From Iris pallida (Eukaryota > Streptophyta > Magnoliopsida > Asparagales > Iridaceae): DNA of 64,000 nucleotides. The DNA lies in assembly GCA_029216955.1 (NCBI GenBank), contig JANAVB010044017.1:526358-590357 (forward strand), given 5' to 3'. Of this stretch, positions 9,655 to 19,068 are shown piece by piece. Under the pieces are notes generated by a model, which saw only the letters and a list, made by a program, of their open reading frames with translations, was not told where the DNA came from and ran no database searches. Position 1 is the stretch's first letter; each line of letters opens with the position of its first letter. A program made the position numbers and the translations under genes.

Positions 9655-12600
9655 TGAATACCAGGGAAGATCTCGAATATGAAACCTTTGTAGGAACTCT
9701 TTCAGAATCTGAGTTCAAAGAGGACTTGTCCCACGTACTTTTTCCGTAATATGCACTTCCATCCTCTCGCCAGACTATTCTGATCGCACAAGATAATGAC
9801 ATATTGCTATGCCTGATGAATGGACAACCTTTACAGACTGTTGATGCTGTCACCCACAGAAAACCTATGTTCCTATTTGGTGAAGCAATTGACAAAAGTT
9901 CTCAACCAAGACCACGTGTTGAGCAGAGAACTTTTCAGTGGAAGGATAAGCTGATTTTGCTACCCGATATTGCCAGGTGCCTTCCTTTGGCACGATATGC
10001 TCATGCTAGCTATCCCAGGAGAATGGACTGGGACATCACTCCTCTTCAGCAGGCTCGGACTGAGAAAATCTGCGTCAAGAAGGACCGGAACAACAGAGAC
10101 ATGTTCTACAGTTCCTCAGAACGACACAGTACGGTACTTAGAGGATTGAAACCAGGGTGCATCCCTCCGGAGAATTCTTCTCTATTAATGCCTGTAAGGA
10201 TCCCAATCTTTACGAATGAGTACGCAAAAGTTGAAGGCAGTTACCCGGATCAAGACATCCGGTTGACAGGTCTGGTAAACCCAGACATCAAAAGGTGGAG
10301 CAGTATAGCAAATTGGATACTAGTTCAATTTGGAGGCAAACTCAGAGAGATTGAACTGTATGAAGCGGTACATGCTACCGTATATGGCTTCTACCCAAAC
10401 CCTCATCTGTTTTTAGCACTGGCAGAGAGGTACAATTACAGGACAGGGATGTTTATGACGCCCTGCGGAGAGATGGGGTTGGCTCTCAACGAGATGAAGT
10501 ATATCTCGTACTTACCAATGGCAGACTTTCCTTACGAGGAGTATGTCCCTACCAATGACGAGTTAGAGAGACTGCGTCGAGAGAATTCGAAGATGGTAGA
10601 CGTCTTTGACGAGTTGTTATGCCATTACAACGTATGCTCTTTCTACTACAAGAGTGGCTCGTCTGGTACATGTTATTCTTCGAAATGGCTGACTTATCTT
10701 TTTCTCAACCATATCATTGAGAAAAAGACAAAAGAAAATGATTCCTGCAATCCAGACTTCTTCCAACCTCTCACCCACAGCGAAGTGATAAAGCTGATGG
10801 AGGAAAATAAGAGACTGGATACTTTAGTAGAGGATGAATATCAATATCCGCCTCTTAAAGTTGGAGATTATGTTGAGAGCCATTTAAGAATGGGCTACAG
10901 ACCCATGTCCAAAGAAGCCCAATTAGCAGGATTTTTGACGTACTGGCTCCATCGCTTCGTCATGCCTGGGGCAAGTGCAGTAGACCGCTTCCACTGCGGT
11001 GTCCTTTTTGCTGCTGTCCGGTTAGTCTTTGGCTACCGGATGGATCTACTATCAGCGATGACTTGCAGAATAAATGCGGGTCTTCGTTTGTATGTAGATT
11101 CTATGCTTAAGGGTAAGTGTGATAAAGGTAATTTCCTCAGACTAGAATTACCTTACACTTATTTATTCGGATGGCTACTCCTGTACCACCCATCTCTGAT
11201 GAATCCTGCCATGGGGGCAGTGGATGGCAGTTTTCTGTGTCGGTTCTCACAGAGCCGATGGCTATACACTAGCCTGAGAGATTGCAGACGTACTTTAAAT
11301 CTAGGCAGAGCATGGAATTTTCTTTGTACTCCCCCTCCAACGGGTTATGAATTCATGGCATCCAATATGGTCGACCTAGGGAGGCAGCCTATAGGTTGAA
11401 TAACTTTTGAATGGTTGAAGGCAATCAGACCGTCACATCTCGTATATAGATTTGAGGAAGAATGCTTTCTGGAGCCATATTTGTCGAATCGCTTCGCTCG
11501 ACAATTTGGATATGACCAGTTCCATGTGGGGAATGCAATAACTTGCTTACGAGGAACAGGATACTTGATCGACAGAGCCAGAGCGTGGGCTTATTACAAC
11601 GCCCGAGACACACGAGCAATGTTCTTGATGCCACAGAGGAATAATGCTGGTCCAAGAATGCTATTCACATATTCCCAATTTTATACAGCTGCCAACACCT
11701 TTGCCGAAAACTTTAGCCTTGTGGATAGTTTTGCGACGACAAACCGTCTGAGGAAGGGAGCAACTGATGTACTGGCTCCTAACAATGATGAAGAACACGA
11801 ACCAGTGGATGATCCACTGGAGGCTTCCAGGGAAGTCAATTTCCCTGAGGAAGTTAATCAACCTATAAGAGTCTCTCTGAAGGTTGCTAAATCTCCGACC
11901 AAGGAGAAGAAAAGAAGAAGAGAAGAGCCTCCTGCCCCCATTGTGAAGAAGAAACTAATTCTGGAACATTCTTCAGAGAAGGTTACGACCAGATCTCAAT
12001 CTCGGCAGCTAGCCAAGATAATTCAGCAGGAAGAAGCCGCTACACCAACTTCTGTTCAATAACAGATCGAGGCAATAAATGTAGAGAGTCCTGAAAGACC
12101 TCTACACAGAAAGAAAAGATTGGTCCGCAGAAGACAAGTTTCGTCTTCAATCGTGATAGATGCTGCAGCGGGAATCATCATGTCCTCTCCCACTCCTGTT
12201 TTTGAGACTGGACATAAGAATCCTAGTCCGGAACAGAGGGTGGATATTGATCAGAGGGAAGAGCTGAACCAGAGAAATGAGGCTGAAGAGCCCAGAGATA
12301 ACATTGTAGAGGAAGAGCATAATGCCGTACGATCTCCTTTACCTGCTGCGGAGACTACTCAACTTCCTCTTACACCTGGAGCAACCCTTACTGAAGAAGA
12401 TCGTTTGATGATCGAAGCTTTATATGGCTGTGACTTCGGTTATCAGGAAGAGACTGATCATGTCGCTGATGCTGCTAGTGAGGAGGTTCCCGAAGACAGC
12501 GAGAACGAAGAGAGCACTTCATCAGAAACTGCTGATGAAACAAAAAATCCAGAAGAGAATGTTGAGATCCAGAAATCCCCTCAAGACACTCTGATTTCTG

Positions 12601-12687
12601 AAAAGGAGGTTGAGGTGCCGAAATCTCCTGAGAAGATTGCTGATGAAGAGGTGGATGTGGAGAAAACTCCAGTTGCTGCTCCCGTAG

Positions 12688-12761
12688 GTATTATAATAAA
12701 ATTAGCGATCTCCTTTTAATAAGTAGTTTGATAGCTAACATCGTTACTTTTAGTCATACAG
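12688..12761 (+). other. Intron 2 of the antisense PMD-like gene
   Basis: 74 nt, donor GTAG|GTATTA, acceptor ATACAG|AACCC, AT-rich. The phase-1 join keeps the acidic Ser/Glu-rich frame open across two otherwise offset reading frames. Confidence 0.6.
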
Positions 12762-12950
12762 AACCCGGATCCTCTTCTGCTCCTCCAACATGTATGGATA
12801 TAGTACTGGCAACGACAATTGCCAGTAGCAGCCGCCATTTATCTTGTGGCTCTGAAGCAGGAAGCAGCCAGGCCGTAGCGTCTGAAGCTACTTCTGCTCA
12901 ATTAAAGTCTATTCCTGCAGATGATAGACCTGTTGCTGAATCCACCCATG

Positions 12951-13025
12951 GTAAGACTGCTTTCACTTTTGATTCTCTTTGATAATAGCCAATGATAGGC
13001 AAAGTGACAGTATTTAATTTTGCAG
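12951..13025 (+). other. Intron 3 of the antisense PMD-like gene
   Basis: 75 nt, donor CATG|GTAAGA, acceptor TTTTGCAG|AGGATC with a clear pyrimidine-rich end, phase 1. It joins the frame ending ESTH to the one continuing DQPRGATSS. Confidence 0.7.
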
Positions 13026-13907
13026 AGGATCAACCAAGAGGAGCAACCAGCTCCACTTTGGTTCTCTTATTCAGAGAGCCTGCTGTTCAGACACGAGAGA
13101 TCGAGCGTCTTGCTGCTTCATTATCAACAGGCGTTGCTGCAACTCCCGGTGCTGTGATGACTAATCAGCTTGTCATCCTATCATTCACCAAATGCTTCTT
13201 CGAGTCCTTGGGACCACTGATCAACAGAATGATGGACAAAGAAGATGCTGACTTTTACATGGTTAGAGGCCCAACCTCTTTCTTGGTGAATGCCATTCGG
13301 GAACAAGGTGACGAGGCTTAAGCCACTTTCCTTGACCATATACTGAATGAGCTGGAAATCTCTATGAAGAACTATAAAGATCTCAACAAAGGGGAAGTGG
13401 AACCTTTAGTGCAGGCAGAGTTTGAACAAATGGCTCAGGCAGCTGCAATTGAAAGGGTGAACCTCCAAAATTTCTTGGATGCTTATACTACAAAAGCTGC
13501 TGAATATAATTCCAAGTTAGAATCGGTGATCTCAACTGCTGAGAGGAGAGAGAAAAGAATTGCGGATCTGAGAGTGGAGATTGCTCGCCTTGAAGAGGAA
13601 CTAGAAAATGAAGTTACAGAGCACCAGACAGCAGTCCAACAAATTGATACTCTTACTCAGAAAAGAAACGAGTATGTAGCAGCACATGATGCGAAAATCA
13701 CTCGTCGAATGGTCTCCATGCCCGTTTTTAATGAAGAATCGGGAATGGAAGAGGCCAGGAGGAAAGTGATGGCATCACGTGAAGAACGGCTGCAGATTCT
13801 GAAGCAGTAAATTGCTAATCTGATAAAGCCTCCGTCTTAATAGAAAGATCATTTTGTATCTTTTTGTCTTTCTTTATACTATGCATGTAATGTCTCAAAT
13901 TTTGATC

Positions 13908-13913
13908 AATAAA
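13908..13913 (+). terminator. Poly(A) signal of the antisense PMD-like gene
   Basis: AATAAA about 70 bp after the last stop codon, in a T-rich context. Confidence 0.5.
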
Positions 13914-14170
13914 AGACATTTTTTGTTGTGGCTCTATTATTTCTTGCGTATCTTATTCAGATACAAATAATAGCGATAGAAAATATATTCAGAGGTACAG
14001 GACATGATATATTTCTTGATTTTAGAAAATAATTATATTCATTATATCTGCTCAGAGGTAATATGGACGTGACAGAATATAATTTGTCGAATATTATTAT
14101 TTTAAATAGACAACTTAATCGAGGACGACAAGTTACTGATATGGATGAAAATAAACGAAAATGGATCGTC
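13914..14170. other. AT-rich spacer between the two antisense genes
   Basis: No reading frame or repeat of note; it leads into the minisatellite. Confidence 0.5.
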
Positions 14171-14171
14171 A

Positions 14172-14551
14172 TAACAAACGGATAAACCGTCGGATGATGG
14201 TGAACAAATGAACCGTCAAGTGATAATGAATGAACGGACGAACCGTCAGATGGATGTGAATGAACGGACGAACCATCTGATGAATGTGAACGGATGAACC
14301 GTTAGGTGATAATAAATGAACGGATGAACCGTCTGATGAATATGAATGAATGGGTGAACCGTCAAGTGATAATAAATGAACGAATTAACCGTCTGATGAA
14401 TGTGAATGAACGGGTGAACCGTCAGATAATTTTGAATGAACGGACGAACCGTCAAATGGATGTGAATGAACGGGCAAACCGTCTGATGAATGTGAACGGA
14501 TGAACCGTCGGGTGATAATAAATGAACGGATTAACCGTCTAATGAATGTGA
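14172..14551. repeat. Minisatellite, 13 units of about 30 bp
   Basis: The core GAACGGATGAACCGTC recurs 13 times by eye with alternating spacers such as TGATGAATGTGAAT and AAGTGATAATAAAT. Units vary by substitutions and by two length classes, suggesting a higher-order pattern. The array ends 27 bp before the TATA box of the small antisense gene. Confidence 0.9.
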
Positions 14552-14577
14552 CATTTTATTATTTTGAGAATCTCTGT

Positions 14578-14587
14578 CTATAAATAG
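14578..14587 (+). promoter_or_regulatory. TATA box of the small antisense gene
   Basis: CTATAAATAG, 46 bp before the ATG at 14634. It is the same ten bases as the TATA boxes of the LTR and of the PMD-like gene. Confidence 0.6.
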
Positions 14588-14633
14588 AACAGAAATCTGG
14601 AAGGAATGATCATTTCCACTTCTTAACAAAAAG

Positions 14634-14957
14634 ATGTCGTCCGGAGATGCATCCAAGAAAGTCGAAGTCACCCCAAAGGTTGAAGCGGACATTGAAGAAC
14701 ATCCGGTCGAACTGGTCCAGTCAAAGCAGGCAGAGGCAGGCGAAGGTTCGTCTGCACCCAAACCACCGCAAGATATCCTGGACTTCCTGCTTGAACCAGG
14801 AAAGACTGAAGAGGAAGAGGCCATGAGGATGGCTGCCTGCAAGTTCCTCGTGGGTTCCAGCAAAGATGTTCTCAGCTCTTTGGCTAATTATGTCTTTGAT
14901 AAGGACGGCAGTGATCCCCGTCCCAACGTCGATAAGGATGATAGTGACCTTCCTTAA
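14634..14957 (+). CDS. Small intact antisense gene, 107 aa, unknown function
   Basis: An uninterrupted ATG-to-TAA frame of 107 codons on the strand opposite gag-pol, between integrase and the PMD-like gene. The product starts MSSGDASKKVEVTPKVEAD, is acidic and Lys/Glu-rich in the first 50 residues, has a possible amphipathic stretch (PPQDILDFLLEPG, then AMRMAACKFLVG) and an Asp-rich end. It has no signal peptide or membrane segment. A TATA box lies 46 bp upstream and AATAAA at 14983 lies 26 bp downstream. It is the only frame in this element without a stop or shift, though a frame this short could survive by chance. I do not recognise the family. It could be a retroelement accessory protein or a captured host fragment. 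Confidence 0.55.
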   Translation: MSSGDASKKVEVTPKVEADIEEHPVELVQSKQAEAGEGSSAPKPPQDILDFLLEPGKTEEEEAMRMAACKFLVGSSKDVLSSLANYVFDKDGSDPRPNVDKDDSDLP

Positions 14958-14982
14958 TATCATGTAACATCATTTATGATGA

Positions 14983-14988
14983 AATAAA
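14983..14988 (+). terminator. Poly(A) signal of the small antisense gene
   Basis: AATAAA 26 bp after the stop codon of the 107-codon gene. It lies about 55 bp from the end of the convergent integrase frame at 15043. Confidence 0.5.
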
Positions 14989-15042
14989 ATCAAACTTTAT
15001 TTATGAATTGTCTGATCATATTTACATAAATTTATGTTACAT

Positions 15043-16929
15043 TTATACATAGTATTTCTTGAGGAATTTGCCATTGATAGGTATCATTGCAACTCGACCA
15101 TCTAATTCTGCAAGTTGATATGCTCTATTTGAAAAGACTTTGCTGACAACATAAGGTCCTTCCCACTTCGCATCGAACTTGCCTTTGCTCATGTGAGTCA
15201 TAGTCATAGGACGTCTGACCGTTAGAACAAGTTCTCCTTGCTGAAAGGCTCTGACTTTAACTTTGCGGTTGAAAGTCTTCGAGATGCGGGCTTGATATAG
15301 CTCAATATGTTGCTGAGCCATTAACCGCTTCTCGTTGAGTGCCTCCAATTCTTGAAGTCGAAGAAGGTCATTGTTTTCTGTAGTGAGCTCATTGGCAATG
15401 GCAATCCTTAAAGAAGGAATTTGAAGTTCTAGAAGGAGAACTGCTTCACAACCGTACACCAGAGAGAAAGGTGTAATAAAGCCTGTGGGATTGTGGACCG
15501 TAGTTCGATAGGCCCAAAGACATTCACCAAGCTTTTCACTCCAATTTCGTTTGTTAGTAGATACAAACTTCTTGAGGTGCTTAATGATGGTTTTATTGAA
15601 AGCTTCAGCTAATCCATTAGCAGCAGGATTATAGGCTGTCGAAGCAACATTGTCAATCCGATGATCATCGCAGAATCTCGTAAACTTCTGGCTGATAAAT
15701 TATGGTCTGTTGTCATGGATGATCCTTCGAGGTACACCAAATCGATAGATGACATGGTGTTTGACGAAGTTGATGACACTGCTAGTCTTGACTTCAGCCA
15801 AATGTATAGCTTCAGCCCATTTGGAGAAGTAATCGGTTATTGCTAAAATGAACCGATGTCCTCTAGAAGAAGGAGGATTGATAGGACCGATGATGTCCAT
15901 ACCCCAAGCTTCAAAAGGCCATGAAGCAGCCGTCGGATGCAAAAATTCAGAGGGTTGATGAATAAAATTGGCATAAATTTGACAAACATGACATTTTCTT
16001 GCATATTCAATGGCATCTGATACCATAGAGGGCCAATAGTAACCCATTCGTCGGATGCGATCCTGTAGCTTAGGACCAGGTTGATGTGCTCCACAGACAC
16101 CATCGTGAGCTTCACGCAACACTTGTTTTGCTTCATCACCAGCAAGACAGCGTAGAAGAAGACCGTCATAAGTTTGCCGGTAGAGAGTTTTGGTGGTCTG
16201 ATTGTAGTAAAATCGTAGAGACCTTCGACGAACACTCGTAGCCTCCTTGGGATCTTCAGGGAGTATGTCATGAACTACGAAGTCGATGAAAGGAGTTCTC
16301 CAATCTTCACTGATAACATTGACTTCAGTAAGATTACTGAACTCAATATTACGATTGTTTTCGATACAGAATAATTCTCGATTAGAGATGACCACCACCT
16401 GCTGTCTTCTGATAGGGATGGCTAGGACTGCTGCAAGATTGGCTAATGCATCTGCCTCAGTATTGTAAGCTCGGCGTAAATATTCAATGAAGAAGGCTTT
16501 GAATGATGTAGCCATGCTGATTGCTGTTTCATGATAAGGTACTAGATCTTGATAGCGAACTTCATAGGTTCCTCTAACCTGATTAATAACCAGCTTAGAA
16601 TCACCATAAACTTCAAGATACTCGACATCGAGTTGCTTGGCTAGCTGAAGGCCGATGAGTAGAGCATTGTACTCTGCCACATTGTTGGAGCAAGGCTCAT
16701 CTAGAGAGTAGGCTCTTTGAATAACTGATCCGTCTGGAGAAACAAGGACAACTCCAACTCCTGCGACGATGGCACCATTTGGTCCAATCCTGGACGCACC
16801 GTCAAAGAATAGACGCCAAGTAAGAAATTCTTCAGAGACTGTATTAGATTCCAATGTCTCGTCTGGAATTTTATCGTAAAGCTTGGATGTTTCTGGCAAG
16901 GGATGAGCTGCTAAGAAATCCGCTAGTGC
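15043..16929 (-). pseudogene. Tat pol: archaeal-type RNase H and integrase
   Basis: One minus-strand frame with a single internal stop (15700-15702). First comes the second, archaeal-type RNase H: acidic residues in FFDGASR, NNVAEYNALL, YGDSKLVINQV and NTEADALANLA. Then integrase: zinc-binding H-H-C-C (AHDGVCGAHQPG to CHVCQ), the catalytic core with Asp in WGMDIIGPI, the second Asp in FGVPRRIIHDN, and the Glu in NGLAEAF. It ends with a GPYVVSKVF-type C-terminal module and ends at 15043. The stop falls immediately after the second catalytic Asp, so this copy cannot make integrase without readthrough. It fits CAA-to-TAA. The stop at 16930 separates it from RNase H 1. Confidence 0.92.
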
Positions 16930-18393
16930 TTAACCTTTAACGGACTTTTGAGGAACATATACCATGTCATATTGGGCTAGCAAAATGGCCCATGTAGCCA
17001 GCCGAGAATTGAGTGTGCTGGACTTCTTCATGAGTACCCGAAGAGGATTAACTCGTGATATGACATGGATGGTTTGACCAATGATGTAATGCCGAGTCTT
17101 TTGAACAGCAAACATGAGAGCTAGGCACTCCTTTTCGACCGGACTATAACGGTATTCAGCACCAATTATAGTACGACTGAGATAATAAATGGCTTATTCG
17201 TGGCCTTCTTTGTTCTTTTGGACAAGTAAAGCACCCAATGAATGATCCATAGCACGGACATACATTAAGAATGGTATGCCAGAGATTGGTGGCACCAAGA
17301 CTGGTGGATTCATGAGATACCGCTTTATGTCGTCAAATGCTCGTTGACATTCTTCGGTCCAAACGAAAGATACATCCTTCTTCATGAGTTGAGTGAATGG
17401 TCTGCAGCGTCCAGACAGATTCGAAATGAATCTCCTGATGTACGCAAGTCGACCTTGGAATCCTCGTAGCTCTTTTAGGTTGCGTGGAGGACGCATCTCT
17501 TGAATGGCTTTGATCTTCTCGGGATCCACGTGTATGCCCTTAGAGGTAATGACGAAGCCGAGAAATTTGCCACTAGAGACACCCAAGAATGACTTGGTGG
17601 GATTCATTTTGAGTTGATGTTGGCGCATGAGATTGAAGATAGTTCTCAAGTCTTGGATGTGATCTTCTTTCAAATGACTTTTGACAGCAATATCGTCAAT
17701 GTAGCATTCGACTGTCTTGCATAGATGATCTCGAAAGATGGTACTCATTGCTCGTTGGTATGTTGCACCAGCGTTCTTGAGACCAAACGGCATTACAGTA
17801 TAGCAATAGACTCCACAAGGAGTACGGAAAGAAGTATGCTTCTCATCTTCAGGATGCATTCGAATCTGATTGTATCCAGAGAATCCATCCATAAAAGATA
17901 TTCTTTCGAATCCACAAGTGTTGTCGATCATGACATCCGTGATAGGGAGAGGAAATTTATCTTTTGGACATGCTTTATTAAGATCCATGAAGTCGATGCA
18001 GACTCAAACTTTATCGGTTTTCTTTAGAACTGGGACGACATTGGCTACCCAATCAAGATGCTGTTCTTCTCGAATAAAGCCACAAGCGATGAGCTTCTTG
18101 ACTTCATCGTCGATTGCGTCCATCATTTCTGGTTTGAAACGCCATTGTTGTTGTTTGATCGGTTTTGTATTCGGTAAAATGTTCAGTTTGTGAGTAGCAA
18201 CTTTGGGATCTAGTCCTGGCATGTCTTCATAACTCCAGGCAAAGACATCAATGTATTCTTTAATCAGAAGAATTAATTCTTGTTTGTCCTCTTCTGGAAG
18301 ATTCTTGCTGATGAATATTGGACGAGGTGACCCGCTCTCTCCTACATCAATTTGAACTAATTGATCTTCGGTAGGAGGTTCTCGTTGTTCAAA
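16930..18393 (-). pseudogene. Tat pol: reverse transcriptase and RNase H
   Basis: The same frame continues upstream, with stops at 18004 (TGA), 17194 (TAA) and the closing one at 16930 (TAA). RT signatures are visible: a lead-in ending WRFKPEMMDAIDDEV, FMDLNKACPKD, FRTPCGVYCYTVMPFGLKNA, and the catalytic YIDD near 17700. The usual Ty3 RNase H follows (SPVEKECLALMFAVQKTRHY). Length and order are normal for Ty3/gypsy. Every stop replaces a position where relatives carry Gln or Arg, which fits C-to-T change on the coding strand. Confidence 0.93.
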
Positions 18394-19068
18394 TTAGAGT
18401 TTCCATTGGGTATCCATTCGTTGAGCCCAAGGATCTATTTTAGAACTTTCTTCAATATCCTCGTCATAGCCTTTTGGAAGTTCGACGGAGACCACGTTAG
18501 AAGATACAGTCAACCGATGAACTTGACCGATGCTGGTATCAGAATCCCATAATCTTGAATCAGAAGAGTTAGAACGCTCCTCACTATCAGATTCAAAAAC
18601 TGTTGGAGATAACATCGGAGGAGAAGCATATCCGAGACCTCTTTTGGTCCTGCTGTAGTACATATCTGACTTTCCTTTTGGAACAGCCGTACGGAGAGGA
18701 GGTTTTCTACCCTTACCGTAGTTGAGGTCGCTCTTGAAGTCGTAACCCATCTTTCGGACGATGTCTTTTGATTGTTGACTGTAACGACGGAGTTGAAGAT
18801 GCCCCGTATCGTTAACTTTGCTATCATCCGTATAACTGAATTGTTGTTCCGGTCCTTTACTAAAAAGTATTGGACGTTCGCCTTTCTTGCGAGCAGGAAC
18901 AATACGATATGAATCCTTTGGGTGTTCACATGAAACTTCTGTTTGAAGAGATTGCATAACTTCCATTGTAAATGACTGATAGCTATCTAACATATCCAAA
19001 TAACATTTAGTATGATAAGTGACATCAGTATACTGGAAAGTAGGTACTTTTTTTATTGATTTGTACAT
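18394..19068 (-). pseudogene. Tat pol: linker between protease and RT
   Basis: A 224-codon frame with no catalytic domain, ending TQWKL at a TAA (18394), beyond which the same frame runs into RT. It overlaps the end of the gag-protease frame by about 44 bp in another frame. The shift sits at a run of seven A on the minus strand (around 19044-19050). Loss of one A would join the two frames, so a homopolymer slip or a programmed shift are both possible; a slip is simpler given the decay elsewhere. Confidence 0.7.

Larger units (their letters stand above)
9178..13840 (+). pseudogene. Antisense plant-mobile-domain-like gene, four exons, carried by the Tat element
   Basis: A spliced frame can be followed on the strand opposite gag-pol. 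Exon 1 (9178-9289) starts MAPKRSSAAAKGKAPAEP. Exon 2 is 9655-12687, exon 3 is 12762-12950, exon 4 runs from 13026 to a stop at 13808 or 13838. All three introns are GT-AG and phase 1, and splicing restores frame each time. The region translated from about 10080 to 11220 resembles the plant mobile domain (aminotransferase-like, MAIN-like) family: LREIELYEAVHATVYGF, then a block with CGEMGLALNEMKY, then GFLTYWLHRFVMPG, then YLFGWLLLYHPSLM. An acidic Glu/Ser-rich linker and a coiled coil (13364-13810) follow. In-frame stops at 9747, 11397, 12060, 13319 and possibly 13808 all fit C-to-T change. AATAAA lies at 13908. Extra frames here are known in Tat elements; the family call is from motif memory. 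Confidence 0.7.

Noticed and set aside
19025..19068. Programmed frameshift between gag-protease and pol
   Set aside because: A run of seven A allows it, but similar one-base shifts elsewhere in this decayed copy make a homopolymer slip the simpler reading.
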